DNA of 64,000 nt from Angustibacter sp049994355 (GTDB lineage Bacteria; Actinomycetota; Actinomycetes; Actinomycetales; Angustibacteraceae): contig NZ_CP188257.1 in the NCBI RefSeq assembly GCF_049994355.1, forward strand, positions 744,001 to 808,000. The letters run 5' to 3'. Under the pieces are notes generated by a model, which made no database searches, was not told where the DNA came from, and worked only from the letters and a program-made list of their open reading frames with translations. A program made the translations under genes and the position numbers. This document shows positions 1-9,614 of the stretch, one piece after another; position 1 is the first letter of the stretch, and each line of letters opens with the position of its first letter.

Positions 1-1
1 C

Positions 2-3000
2 CGGCGGACGATGATCGCCTCGCTGGCCACGATGGGCCGGGCCGGGCTGCTGGACGACGCGCTGGCCGCGGTGCAGGACCTTGCCGATAGCCGGGCCCTC
101 GATCCTGCCCAGCTTCAGCGGCTCCGCGAGGTGACGGCGAGTATGAACGGTCCGGCGGTGGTCCGGCCACTGCACGCGGACCCTGAGGCCGACGTGCAGC
201 ACGCGGTCTTCCAGCTGGCCCGGGCGTCCCGGAGGGGCGAGCAGATCCAGGACGACGTGCTGCTGCGGGCCGCCGCACCGCCCGACCTGCCGACGGCGGC
301 CTTGGTGGCGGACTACCTGGTTGGCCACGGCCTGAGCCCACACTGGCAGACCCTGATGACGAACCTGGACCGCCCGACTGACCTGATCGCTGACCCGGCC
401 GGCGGGGCAGCGGCACCGACCCGGCGCGGCGAGGCACAGCTGGTCACCGACCTGCGGACCGCGATGGCCCGGACCGCCTTGGAGCAGCTGTCGCCGCAGG
501 TGCGCTCTTGGTTGCAGTCCATCGAGGGCATCGCCAGGGAGGCGACCAGCCTGGCCGAAATCGACGACGAGGGCGTCGTCCGGCTGGCGCTGGTGGCTCA
601 CCACCGCGGCCTGCTCGCCGCGGCCGCCCGGCCGCCCGACGAGAGCCGCGCATCCGAGGTTGTCGAGCGGCTGGTCATCGCCGCGCAGCTGGCCGGGATA
701 TCCGAGTTCCGGCTCGGCGAGTCGGTGGATGCGGTTGCCGCTGGTGGCATTCCTTGGATCTGGGTGCTGAGGCAATGGGTCGGGAGCTGGCCGGCCTCCC
801 AACGCGGAGTGCGCGAATGGCACCCCGCCGCCGCACGGCTGACGGCGCAGTCACCGCCCATCGAGCTGGCCCGGCTGCGGGGGGTGCTGGCCGACCGGCC
901 CGCGCACGTCCTGGATGCCTTGGCGCGCACGGTGGACGACGCCAGCCAGTTCGCCCGGGCGATCGTCGTCGCACAGCGGCAGGGACTCCTGGGCGCGCTG
1001 GATGCCGCGCTGGACAAGGTCGCCCGGGCGGCCGAACATCCCGAGGTCATTCGTTGGGCGGAGCTGAACCACCTGAGCGACCTCGCGGGGAGGGATGTCG
1101 ATCCCGAGTCGACCCTGCGATCCACGCAGGTCGACTTCGAACGGCCCATGTTCTGGCGGCTGGATCGGTTGCGGCAGTGGCGCGTCTTGACCGTTCAGCA
1201 CCTGGAGCCGCTGCGGGTGCGCGCCCTGGAGTTGGCGACCGGGACCGGGCCGGCCTCGCCGCACGGCCCGTGGGGGACGGATGCTCAGGGCCGTGCGCTG
1301 CTCGACCCGGCGGCCTGGCGGGACCGGGTGGAGACCGCCGAGAGCTGGTTCTGGGGGCTGTCCCCGGACCAACGCCAGGACGTGATGCGCGCCGCGTTGC
1401 GAGGCGAACGCCCGGTTGCCGCGATCCTCACTCCGCCCTCCGCCACCGAACTGGGCAGGGCGCTGGCGCGAACCAGTCCGCCTGGGGACAGGACGCCGGA
1501 CGCTGTCCTGCGCGACATTCGGGAGCCCGAGCCGACCGGCCAGGTCATGGCCAGCGTCGAGCAGGTGATGTCGGACGTCGCCGGAAGCGTGGCGGGCTCG
1601 GAGACGGCTGCACCGAGTGCACCACCGAACGCGGAAACGGTGGGCACGCTCGATTGGGTGCGCGCGCTGGCGCAGCCGGGTGCGCCGGTCGCCGTGCAGG
1701 AGCGGGCGGATCAGGTTTGTGAGCTGCGGCTGCCGCAGTGGCGGGTCGCCCCGTCGCGGATTCTGGACGTCGGTTACGTGGCCGCGATGCTGGCCGGCGA
1801 CCTCGGCGCGCCGGTCGAGGTGGTCGCCGGCGCGGAGACCGAGGGGACCGCCGAGCCAGATCAGCAAGTGCGGGTGCTGGTCCGGCCGGTCGACACCGGG
1901 CAAGAAAATGCCGGGCAGGAGGATGCCGAGATCGCACCGCTGACCGGGGCGGTGACTGGCCTCCTGGGTCGGCTGTTCAGCTCACCCCCGGTGATCGTCG
2001 AGTCGGCGCCCGAGGGTGTTGCGGCCGCTGCCCGCAGTACCGCGACCAGGGCCATGGTCAGCTATCTGCGCAGCCATCCTCGCGCCGACGCTCGAGCGGT
2101 GGTGGAGCGTTTTGGTGAGCTGGCTGGCCTGGCTCGCCGGGACAGCCAAGACCGCCCCGGTCTGCGCGGCGGAGCCGACCCGGCCGACCCTGAGGCCGGC
2201 TGGGCCGGCTCGGCCGGTGGCAGGCCGGCCGGGCAGGGTTCCTCTCGTGATCATGGCGCGAGCGATGGCGATCTGGCGGCGGTGTTGACCGCGATGAACC
2301 GGGCCGGAATCGACGCGGCCGCGCTGGGCGTCGGTCCCGATGCACGGGGTCCGCTGCCGGAGCTGGACCGGGCGATCCTGGACGAACTGGCCGGGGCCTG
2401 GCCGGCGGACGACGAGTCGATGCCCCCCGACGCCCTTGACGAGCTCGGCCGGTTGAGCCGCAACGAGATCCGGGGGCTGTCCGAGCTGGTCGAACGGGTG
2501 TCGCTGGTGCGCGGGCCGGACCGGCGGACGATGATCGCCTCGCTGGCCACGATGGGCCGGGCCGGGGTGCTGGACGACGCGCTGGCCGCGGTGCAGGACA
2601 TTGCCGATGGAAGCGCCCCCGATCCTGCAATGCTGCACCGGCTCCGCGAGGTGACGGCGAGTATGAACGGTCCGGCGCTGGTCCGGCCCCTGCACGCGGA
2701 CCCGGAGGCCGACGTGCAGCACGCGGTCACCCAGCTGGCCCGGGCGTCCCGGTTCCGCGAGCGCATCCGGGACGACGTGCTGCTGCGGGCCGCCGCTCCG
2801 CCCGACCTGCCGACGGCGGCCTGGGTGGCGGACTACTTGGTTGGCCACGACCTGAGCCCACACTGGCAGACCCTGATGACGACCCTCGACCGCCCGATCA
2901 CTGACCTGATCGCTGACCCGGCCGGTGGGGCAGCGGCGCCGGCCAGACCCGGCCAGGCACAGCTGGTCGCGAACGTGCGAGCCGCGATGGCCCGGACCGC

Positions 3001-6000
3001 CGTGGACCAGCTGTCGCCGCAGGTGCGCTCTTGGTTGCAGTCCATCGAGGGCATCGCCATGCCGGAGACCAGCCTGGCCGACATCGACGACGAGGGCGTC
3101 GTCCGGCTGGCGCTGGTGGCTCACCACGGCGGCCAGCTCGCGGCGGCGGCGGGGCCGCCCGACGAGAGCCGCGCTGCCGAAGTCCTCGAGCGGCTGGCCA
3201 TCGCTGCGCAGCTGGCCGGGCTGCACGCGTTCCACCTCGGCGAGTCGGTGGAGCTGGTTGTGGCTGGTGGCATTCCTCCGACCAGGCTGATGATGCCCTG
3301 GGTCCGGAGCTGGCCGGCCGCCCAACGCGGAGTGCGCGAATGGCACCCCGACGCCGTACGGCTAGCCGGGCAGGCACCGCCCATCGAGCTCGCGCGACTG
3401 CGGTGGGTGCTGACCGACGTGGCCCCGCACGTCCTGGATGCCTTGGCGCGCACGGTGGAGGACGCCAGCCAGTTCGCCCGGGCGATCGTGGTCGCACAGC
3501 GGCAGGGACTCCTCGGCGCGCTGGTGGCCGCGCTGGACCAGGTCGCCCGGGCGGCCGCGCATCCCGAGGTCATTCGTTGGGCGGAGCTGGAGCACCTGCC
3601 CGACCTGGCGGCGCTGCTGCCGGGCCGGCTTCAGTCACGGTCCGCGACGGCCAGCCTCCGGTATGACGGCGAGCTGCGGACCGGGATGGACGTCGACCCC
3701 CAGTCGGCCTTGCGATCCGCGCAGTCCCACTCCGGACGGCCCAGGTTGCTACGGATGGGTCGGTTGTGGCAGTGGCGTTCCCTGACCGTTCATCACCTGG
3801 AGCCGCTGCGGGTGCGCGCTCTGGAGGTGGCGACCGGGACCGGGCCGGCCTCGCCACTCGTTCCGTGGGGGACGCACGCTCAGGGCGTGGCATTGCTCCG
3901 CCCGGCGGTCTGGCGGGACCGAGTGGAGGCCGCCGAGCGCTGGTTCTGGGAGCTGTCCCTGGACCGACGCCGGGCAGTTGCGCGGGCCGCGCTCAGCGGC
4001 GAGCGCCCGGTTGCTGCGATCCTCACTCCGCCCTCGGCCACCGAACGGGGCAGGGCGCTCGTGCATACCCTGCAGCCGGCGTCCAGGCTGCTGGCCGTGT
4101 TGCTGCTGGCGGACCAGGCCGGGGTCGACCCGCGGGACTGGCGGCTGGACGCCGCCGGCCGGATCGTCGACCCGAGCACCCAGGCGCCACCGGTGCTGGC
4201 GTTGCACGGTCCGCGCGCCGTCCTGGCCGCCGACCTGGAGTACCTGGCGCAGGTCCGGGCGGTGTGGTCACTGCTGGCTGGCCCGGCGCCGGACGACCTG
4301 CCCGACTGGTTGCGGGATCCCAACCAGCCCGCACCGCTCACGCCTGGAACGGGGACCCCTGCGCCAGCCGCGACCTTCGGCGTCCGGGCCTGGGACCGGC
4401 TCGCACAGGACCTCCTGGACGTCGAGGCGGGTCGGCTGGACGCCGGGGACGCCGCCGGACCTGAGTTCGAGGACTGGCTGCGATCGGTGGACCTACGGCG
4501 CCGGCTGGCCGACCACGAGCGCGACGACGGAATCGCGAGGCTTGCGAGGGTGTTTGGACGCCGGTTCGACCTGGTCACCCGCTCCGCCGCGGAGCCGATG
4601 CGCCTCGCCGCCGAGTCGCGGCTGCGCGAGCTCCGGGCGCTGGTCGAGGGTCAGGCCGCCGGCACGGTGACCGAGGCGGACGCAGCGCGCGAACTCGACC
4701 GGTTGGCTGACGGCATCGTGGGCTTCCGGGGGAACGCCTACGGGGAAGCGCTGGCCGGGCGACTGGTGCGCGGCCGGAACGGCGCGCTGTGGATCGCTGC
4801 GGCCCGCCAGCTGGACGACCCCAGCGACATCAGTAGCGACTTCGGCTCCTCGTCGGTGACCGCCGCGGGCACCTCGGCGACGTTGGTCGACGCGGGTGGG
4901 GTGACTGCCGACGCATCGGCGAGCCAGCAGGTTCCGCCGCAGCCTTCGCCGCAGCCTTCGGTGCAGCCAACGGTGCAGCCAACGGTGCAGCCAACGGTGC
5001 AGCCAACGGTGCAGCCATCCGTGCAGCCATCGGTGCACCAGTGGGTGCACCAGGCCGCCCAGCAGCTGGGCCTCGACCTGCCGGCGGTCGCCGGATCGGC
5101 GATGTCTCTCGAACCCCAGCTGCGGTCGGAGGGCGGCCCGGACGGGCCGCTGCAGGTGATTGTGCCGGGCCGAGTCGATCCCCTGGACCTGGGGTATGTG
5201 GCCGCGATGCTCGCGGCGGCGTCCGGACGTTCAGTTGAGGTCGTCGCCGATGGCGGCACGAGCCCGGTGCGGGTGGACGTGGAACCGTCGCGGCCCCAGC
5301 CCGGCGCCCCGACCACGGCCGAAGCCGACCCAGCAGCGGGACGACCGAGCGCCCTGGAGCGTCAGGTCGCGGTCGCCGCCCAGCGGCTGTTCGACCTGCC
5401 ACTCGACATCACCGAGCCCGGCCCCGAACGTGCCCGCGCCGAGCTGCGCAGCACCACCCTGTCCGCGATGGTCGGCTACCTGCGGACGCACCCCGACGCC
5501 GACCTGCCCACCGTCGTCCAGCGTTTCGGTGACCTCGCCGGCCTGCCGCCCAGGACCGACCGCACGCCACCACGCCTCCAGGGCGGCGGAGCCGACTGGG
5601 CCGACTCGGGCGGCGGCCGGCCGGCCGGGCAGGGCTCCTCCCGTGACCACGACCCGATCCAGGACGACCTGCTGCTGCACCCCGCCGCTCCCCGCGACCT
5701 GGCGGCTGTGCTGACCGCGATGAACTGGGCCGGAATCGACGCGGCCACGCTGGGCGTCGGTCCCGATGCGCGGGGTCCGCTGCCGGAGCCGGCCAGCGCG
5801 ATCCTGGACGCGCTGGCCGGGGCCTGGCCGGCGGACGACGAGTCGATGCCCCCCGACGCCCTTGACGAGCTCGGCCGGTTGAGCCGCAACGAGATCCGGG
5901 GGCTGTCCGAGCTGGTCGAACGGGTGTCGCTGGTGCGCGGGCCGGACCGGCGGACGATGATCGCCTCGCTGGCCACGATGGGCCGGGCCGGGCTGCTGGA

Positions 6001-8248
6001 CGACGCGCTGGCCGCGGTGCAGGACGTCGCCGATGGAAGCGCCCCCGATCCTGCAATGCTGCACCGGCTCCGCGAGGTGACGGCGAGTATGAACGGTCCG
6101 GCGGTGGTCCGGCCCCTGCACGCGGACCCGGAGGCCGACGTGCAGCACGCGGTCTTCCAGCTGGCCCGGGCGTCCCGGAGGGGCGAGCAGATCCAGGACG
6201 ACGTGCTGCTGCGGGCCGCCGCCCCGCCCGACCTGCCGACGGCGGCCTGGGTGGCGGACTACCTGGTTGGCCACGACCTGAGCCCACACTGGCAGACCCT
6301 GATGACGACCCTGGACCGCCCGATCGCTGACCTGATCGCTGACCCGGCCGGCGGGGCAGCGGCGCCGGCCCGGCGCGGCGAGGCACAGCTGGTCACCGAC
6401 GTGCGGGCCGCGATGGCCCGGACCGCCTTGGACCAGCTGCCGACAGAACTGCAGGACTGGCTGTGGCGCATCGAGGGCATCGCCTGGGAGGCGACCAGCC
6501 TGGCCGACATCGACGACGAGGACGTCGTCCGGCTGGCGCTCGCGGCCCACCACCGCGGCCTGCTCGCCGCGGCGGCGAGGCCGCCCGACGAGAGCCGCGC
6601 ATCCGAGGTTGTCGAGCGGCTGGTCATCGCCGCGCAGCTGGCCGGGATCTCCGCGGACGACCTCGAGGAGTCGGTGAATGCGGTTGCCGCTGGTGACATT
6701 CCTCGGTCCGGGCCGCTGAGTCGCTGGGTCGGGAGCTGGCCGGCCTCCCAACGCGGAGTGCGCGAATGGCACCCCGACGCCGCACGGCTAGCGGCGCAGT
6801 CACCGCCCACCGAGCTGGCCCGGCTGCGGGGGGTGCTGACCGGCCGGCCCGCGCACGTCCTGGATGCCCTGGCGCGCACGGTGGACGACGCCAGCCAGCT
6901 CGCCCGGGCGTTCCTGGTCGCCAACCGGCTGGAACTCTCGGGTGTCCTGCAGGCCGCGCTGATCGACGCCATCCGTTCGCCGGACCCATACCACGTGCAC
7001 ATCCTCGCGGCGCTGCTGCCGGGCCGCCACCAGTCGCAGTCCGCGGCGGCCGGCATCCGGTACGACGCCGAGCAGGGAACCGGGATGGATGTCGACGCCG
7101 AGTCGGCCTTGCGATCCGCGCAGGTCGACCCCGATCGGCCCATGTTGCTGTTGGCTCGGTTGCGGCAGTGGCGCGTCCTGACCGTTCGGCACCTGGAGCC
7201 GCTGCGGGTGCGCGCTCTGGAGTTGGCGACCGGGAGCGGGCCGGTCTCGCCGCACGACCTGTGGGGGACGAATGCTCAGGGCCGCGTGCTGCTCAGACCG
7301 GCCGCCTGGCGGGACCGGGTGGAGACCGCCGAGCACTGGTTCTGGCAGCTGTCCCCGGACCAACGCCTGGAGGTGATGCGCGCCGCGCGCCGAGGCAAGC
7401 GCCCGGTCGCTGCGATGGCCACCCCCACGTCCGGGGCCGAACGGGGTAGGGCGCTCGTGCGTAGGCTGCAGCCGGCGTCCAGGCTGCTGGCCGTGCTGCT
7501 GCTGGCCGACCGGGCGGGGGTCGACCCGTGGGACTGGCGACTAGCTGCCAACGGCCAGATCGTCGACCCGAGCACCCAGGCGCCACCGGTGCTGGCGTTG
7601 CGCGGTCCGCGCGCCGACCTGGCCGCCGACCTCGGATACCTGGCGCAGGTCCGGGCGGTGTGGTCGCTGCTGGCTGGCCCGGACGACCTGCCCGGCTGGT
7701 TGCGGGATCCCAACCGGCCCGCGCGGGCCGCGCGTGGAACGGTGACCCCTGCACCAGCCGTGACCTTCGGCGTCCAGCCTTGGGACCGGCTTGCGCGGGA
7801 CATCCTGGACGTCGAGGCGGGTCGGCCGGACGCCGGGGACCCAGCCGGACCTGAGTTCGAGGACTGGCTGCGATCGGTGGACCTGCGGCGCCGGCTCGCC
7901 GACCACGAGCTCGACGCCGACGTCACCAGGCTCGCGAGGGTGTTCGGCGTTCGGTTCGACCTGGAACGTCGCGGCTGGTCAGCACTGCGGAGGCGCCGCG
8001 CCGTCGAGACGCGGCTGCGCGAGGTCCGGGCGCTGGTCGAGGGTCAGGCCGCCGGCACGGTGACCGAGGCGGACGCTGCCCGCGAGCTCGACCAGTTGGC
8101 TCGCCAACTCGAAATCGGCAGTCATCGCGCTGATCCGCGCCTCGGTCGGTTCCCGGGCGACGCCGCAGAAGCGCTGGCCGGGCGACTGGCGCGCGGCCGG
8201 AACGGCGTGCTGTGGATCGCGGCGGCCCGCCGGCTGAGCGACCCCTAG
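2..8248 (+). CDS. C-terminal part of a giant modular repeat protein (5' end outside window)
   Basis: Open from the left edge to a TAG at 8246-8248, at least 2,748 residues. The first visible codons (RRTMIASLATMGRAG) are the middle of a repeat seen again at about 2517 and 5937, so the true start lies upstream. It contains two copies of a core domain (about 1643-2140 and 5030-5550; signature VGYVAAML then RFG[DE]LAGL). Each is followed by a QGSSRDH linker and a long helical region rich in Leu, Ala, Arg and Asp. The protein stops at the natural end of a module (RGRNGVLWIAAARRL). The linker at 4920-5030 is a QP[TS]V repeat. The last unit is complete, whereas the first visible helical region lacks the LLPGR and RLQPASRLL segments of its sisters. 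The modules match those of the giant gene starting at 22923. I recognise no enzymatic motif here; export by type VII secretion is only inferred from the sister gene. Confidence 0.9.
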   Translation, partial: RRTMIASLATMGRAGLLDDALAAVQDLADSRALDPAQLQRLREVTASMNGPAVVRPLHADPEADVQHAVFQLARASRRGEQIQDDVLLRAAAPPDLPTAALVADYLVGHGLSPHWQTLMTNLDRPTDLIADPAGGAAAPTRRGEAQLVTDLRTAMARTALEQLSPQVRSWLQSIEGIAREATSLAEIDDEGVVRLALVAHHRGLLAAAARPPDESRASEVVERLVIAAQLAGISEFRLGESVDAVAAGGIPWIWVLRQWVGSWPASQRGVREWHPAAARLTAQSPPIELARLRGVLADRPAHVLDALARTVDDASQFARAIVVAQRQGLLGALDAALDKVARAAEHPEVIRWAELNHLSDLAGRDVDPESTLRSTQVDFERPMFWRLDRLRQWRVLTVQHLEPLRVRALELATGTGPASPHGPWGTDAQGRALLDPAAWRDRVETAESWFWGLSPDQRQDVMRAALRGERPVAAILTPPSATELGRALARTSPPGDRTPDAVLRDIREPEPTGQVMASVEQVMSDVAGSVAGSETAAPSAPPNAETVGTLDWVRALAQPGAPVAVQERADQVCELRLPQWRVAPSRILDVGYVAAMLAGDLGAPVEVVAGAETEGTAEPDQQVRVLVRPVDTGQENAGQEDAEIAPLTGAVTGLLGRLFSSPPVIVESAPEGVAAAARSTATRAMVSYLRSHPRADARAVVERFGELAGLARRDSQDRPGLRGGADPADPEAGWAGSAGGRPAGQGSSRDHGASDGDLAAVLTAMNRAGIDAAALGVGPDARGPLPELDRAILDELAGAWPADDESMPPDALDELGRLSRNEIRGLSELVERVSLVRGPDRRTMIASLATMGRAGVLDDALAAVQDIADGSAPDPAMLHRLREVTASMNGPALVRPLHADPEADVQHAVTQLARASRFRERIRDDVLLRAAAPPDLPTAAWVADYLVGHDLSPHWQTLMTTLDRPITDLIADPAGGAAAPARPGQAQLVANVRAAMARTAVDQLSPQVRSWLQSIEGIAMPETSLADIDDEGVVRLALVAHHGGQLAAAAGPPDESRAAEVLERLAIAAQLAGLHAFHLGESVELVVAGGIPPTRLMMPWVRSWPAAQRGVREWHPDAVRLAGQAPPIELARLRWVLTDVAPHVLDALARTVEDASQFARAIVVAQRQGLLGALVAALDQVARAAAHPEVIRWAELEHLPDLAALLPGRLQSRSATASLRYDGELRTGMDVDPQSALRSAQSHSGRPRLLRMGRLWQWRSLTVHHLEPLRVRALEVATGTGPASPLVPWGTHAQGVALLRPAVWRDRVEAAERWFWELSLDRRRAVARAALSGERPVAAILTPPSATERGRALVHTLQPASRLLAVLLLADQAGVDPRDWRLDAAGRIVDPSTQAPPVLALHGPRAVLAADLEYLAQVRAVWSLLAGPAPDDLPDWLRDPNQPAPLTPGTGTPAPAATFGVRAWDRLAQDLLDVEAGRLDAGDAAGPEFEDWLRSVDLRRRLADHERDDGIARLARVFGRRFDLVTRSAAEPMRLAAESRLRELRALVEGQAAGTVTEADAARELDRLADGIVGFRGNAYGEALAGRLVRGRNGALWIAAARQLDDPSDISSDFGSSSVTAAGTSATLVDAGGVTADASASQQVPPQPSPQPSVQPTVQPTVQPTVQPTVQPSVQPSVHQWVHQAAQQLGLDLPAVAGSAMSLEPQLRSEGGPDGPLQVIVPGRVDPLDLGYVAAMLAAASGRSVEVVADGGTSPVRVDVEPSRPQPGAPTTAEADPAAGRPSALERQVAVAAQRLFDLPLDITEPGPERARAELRSTTLSAMVGYLRTHPDADLPTVVQRFGDLAGLPPRTDRTPPRLQGGGADWADSGGGRPAGQGSSRDHDPIQDDLLLHPAAPRDLAAVLTAMNWAGIDAATLGVGPDARGPLPEPASAILDALAGAWPADDESMPPDALDELGRLSRNEIRGLSELVERVSLVRGPDRRTMIASLATMGRAGLLDDALAAVQDVADGSAPDPAMLHRLREVTASMNGPAVVRPLHADPEADVQHAVFQLARASRRGEQIQDDVLLRAAAPPDLPTAAWVADYLVGHDLSPHWQTLMTTLDRPIADLIADPAGGAAAPARRGEAQLVTDVRAAMARTALDQLPTELQDWLWRIEGIAWEATSLADIDDEDVVRLALAAHHRGLLAAAARPPDESRASEVVERLVIAAQLAGISADDLEESVNAVAAGDIPRSGPLSRWVGSWPASQRGVREWHPDAARLAAQSPPTELARLRGVLTGRPAHVLDALARTVDDASQLARAFLVANRLELSGVLQAALIDAIRSPDPYHVHILAALLPGRHQSQSAAAGIRYDAEQGTGMDVDAESALRSAQVDPDRPMLLLARLRQWRVLTVRHLEPLRVRALELATGSGPVSPHDLWGTNAQGRVLLRPAAWRDRVETAEHWFWQLSPDQRLEVMRAARRGKRPVAAMATPTSGAERGRALVRRLQPASRLLAVLLLADRAGVDPWDWRLAANGQIVDPSTQAPPVLALRGPRADLAADLGYLAQVRAVWSLLAGPDDLPGWLRDPNRPARAARGTVTPAPAVTFGVQPWDRLARDILDVEAGRPDAGDPAGPEFEDWLRSVDLRRRLADHELDADVTRLARVFGVRFDLERRGWSALRRRRAVETRLREVRALVEGQAAGTVTEADAARELDQLARQLEIGSHRADPRLGRFPGDAAEALAGRLARGRNGVLWIAAARRLSDP
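1643..2140 (+). repeat. Core domain copy 1 of the upstream giant gene
   Basis: About 165 residues running from LDWVRALAQPG through ILDVGYVAAMLAGD to RFGELAGLARR. It is diverged from copy 2 and lies before a QGSSRDHG linker at 2231-2254. Same order as all other cores in the window: a short beta-rich stretch, the VGYVAAML segment, an acidic variable stretch, then a helical end in RFGxLxGL. Confidence 0.75.
4920..5030 (+). repeat. QP[TS]V coding tandem repeat (12-nt period)
   Basis: In-frame repeats of a 12-nt unit (cagccaacggtg and variants) encode QPSPQPSV, then QPTV four times, then QPSV. It forms a Pro/Gln linker directly before the HQWVHQAAQQL start of the second core. The unit keeps the frame, so copy-number change would alter only linker length. 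Confidence 0.85.
5030..5550 (+). repeat. Core domain copy 2 of the upstream giant gene
   Basis: Runs from HQWVHQAAQQLGLDLP through LDLGYVAAMLAAASGRSVEVV to RFGDLAGLPPR, about 173 residues. It is close at DNA level to the cores at 24612 and 27111 in the other giant gene. A QGSSRDHD linker follows at 5627-5653. Confidence 0.8.
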
Positions 8249-8357
8249 GCCGAACGTCGGCCGTCGAAGGCGTCCGCCATGCGAGTCAGCTCGCGCTCCG
8301 CAATGCCGTTGCTGGCCCGGGGGACTTCTTGAGGTAGACGTCGACACTGCGGTTCAC
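8245..8357 (-). pseudogene. Possible remnant of a hipA-like toxin gene
   Basis: The XRE gene's TGA (8354-8356) overlaps a GTG start as GTGA, the usual coupling of hipB to hipA. The GTG frame begins VNRSVDVYLKK, which resembles HipA N-termini, but stops after 23 codons at 8286. A second frame then reads as a plausible C-terminus (NGIAERELTRMADAFDGRRSA) ending in TAG at 8247-8245, back to back with the giant gene's stop. This would fit an internal deletion that fused the two ends out of frame. Family assignment from such short pieces is weak; it could be chance. Confidence 0.3.
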
Positions 8358-8662
8358 TGGCGCACTCGCTTCGGCAGTTCGAGGTTCTGCTCTGCCAGAG
8401 CCTGACCGAGAGCCGTCTCATAGGGGTTCATGCCCGCAACGACGAAGTCGAGGATGCCCAGCACTCGGCACACCTCTAGGAAGACGTCGAGGCCGACGGT
8501 CGCCTCTCCGTGCTCGAGTCTGCGCAGGGTGAGTCGGGTAATGCCCGCCCGGTCGGCCACCTGCGCTGCGGTCAGCCCCTGCAGGCGGCGGAAGGTGGTC
8601 AGGTACTCGCCCAAGGTGTGAGCAGTGCGCCGTGCCTTGCTGGATAGCGGCCGAGTTGGCAT
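8354..8662 (-). CDS. XRE-family HTH regulator (HipB-like)
   Basis: 102 residues. A compact helix-turn-helix spans about residues 17-72 (LGEYLTTFRRLQGLTAAQVADRAGITRLTLRRLEHG), as in HTH_3/XRE proteins, followed by a short tail. A GGGGAGG ribosome site stands 5 bases before the ATG. Two palindromes upstream (8706-8735) are likely autoregulatory operators. The overlapping GTG just downstream suggests it was once the antitoxin of a hipBA-type pair whose toxin is lost. The DNA-binding role is family knowledge; the targets are unknown. Confidence 0.85.
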   Translation of the reverse strand: MPTRPLSSKARRTAHTLGEYLTTFRRLQGLTAAQVADRAGITRLTLRRLEHGEATVGLDVFLEVCRVLGILDFVVAGMNPYETALGQALAEQNLELPKRVRQ

Positions 8663-8705
8663 AGCGCCCTCCCCGAATAAAGGTCAGTACAGTGATCATC
8701 CCGCG

Positions 8706-8735
8706 CTAACTCATGGTTAGTCTAATGACCATTAG
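8706..8735. promoter_or_regulatory. Paired palindromic operators upstream of the XRE gene
   Basis: CTAAC-N5-GTTAG (8706-8720) is followed one base later by CTAAT-N4-ATTAG (8722-8735). The half-sites are nearly identical in an otherwise GC-rich region. The pair lies between the end of the methyltransferase gene (8769) and the XRE start (8662), as expected for an XRE/HipB autoregulatory operator. The remaining bases of the 106-bp gap show nothing else clear. Confidence 0.65.
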
Positions 8736-8768
8736 GTCTCTGGGGCTTACGGCTCAGCACGCGGCGGC

Positions 8769-9614
8769 TCAAGGGCTGAGCGCCAGTCGCAGACGCCGGG
8801 GGCGGCTCAGACTGGCCACCAGGTACGAGCCCACGAGAGGCCCCCCGCGGCCACCCAACGCGTCGTCCACCGCACCGCAGATGGCCTGGGTGTCCGTCGC
8901 TGCGTCGTCCGACAGCCAGCCGGACACCGTGGGGAACGAGCGCAGCTCGCACCGGAACATCGGCGAGCACAGCGCGCGAACCTCGTCACTCAGGTACGCG
9001 CGGGCTGGGACGTGGTACTCGTCGCCGTCGTACTCCACCTCCAGCAGGTCCGGCTGGGGCCCGGCCACCGCGCCGAGCCCGACGGGGTGGAGTCCGGTCG
9101 GGGTGAGCGCAGCCACCAGGCTGCGCGCGTTGTAGAAGCTCAGTAAGGCCCGCCCGGCCGGCGCGAGCACCCGGTCGAGCTCGGTCAGCAGCCGCACCGG
9201 GTCCCGCAGGAAGCTGACCATCCCGAAGGCCGCGACCACGAGGTCGGCGGCCCCGTCCGGGACGTCGTCGAGAAGCCGCTCGTCGAGGTCTCGGCGGACG
9301 AGGCGCACGTGCTCGGCGCTGCCGCGTTCGCCCGCCGCCCGCTCCAGCATGCGGGCCGACATGTCGTACCCGCGGACCTCGGCGAAGCGGCTGGCCAGCC
9401 GCATGGTGACTCGTCCCGACCCGCAGCCCAGGTCCAGGGCGAGCTGACGGCGGTCGAGGGCAAGGGTCAGCCGGTCCAGCATGGCGGTCTCGGCCCGCAG
9501 GTACGCTGCGGTGCCCGGCCTGGTCGCCGCGTAGTCCTGCCGACCGGTGGCCACGGCGTCCGACAACCGGCGGTGCGTCTGCTTGCCGGACACCCATGGG
9601 TCGACCCGGGTCAT
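8769..9614 (-). CDS. SAM-dependent class I methyltransferase
   Basis: 281 residues from ATG at 9614, which overlaps the P450 stop by one base (TGATG) and has GGAGG 7 bases upstream. Motif I for S-adenosylmethionine is clear (LALDLGCGSGRVTMRLA, residues about 60-76), with the motif II Asp in RGYDMSARMLERA and a later DLVVAAFGMVSFLRDP. The fold is that of small-molecule class I methyltransferases (Methyltransf_25/11 type). It is the last gene of the five-gene operon, so it probably methylates the product or partner of the preceding P450. Substrate unknown. Confidence 0.88.
   Translation of the reverse strand: MTRVDPWVSGKQTHRRLSDAVATGRQDYAATRPGTAAYLRAETAMLDRLTLALDRRQLALDLGCGSGRVTMRLASRFAEVRGYDMSARMLERAAGERGSAEHVRLVRRDLDERLLDDVPDGAADLVVAAFGMVSFLRDPVRLLTELDRVLAPAGRALLSFYNARSLVAALTPTGLHPVGLGAVAGPQPDLLEVEYDGDEYHVPARAYLSDEVRALCSPMFRCELRSFPTVSGWLSDDAATDTQAICGAVDDALGGRGGPLVGSYLVASLSRPRRLRLALSP

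Noticed and set aside
11..13. ATG at position 11 as the start of the first giant gene
   Set aside because: It is inside a conserved repeat (RRTMIASLATMG) that in other copies is preceded by the same module sequence; the frame is open to the window edge.
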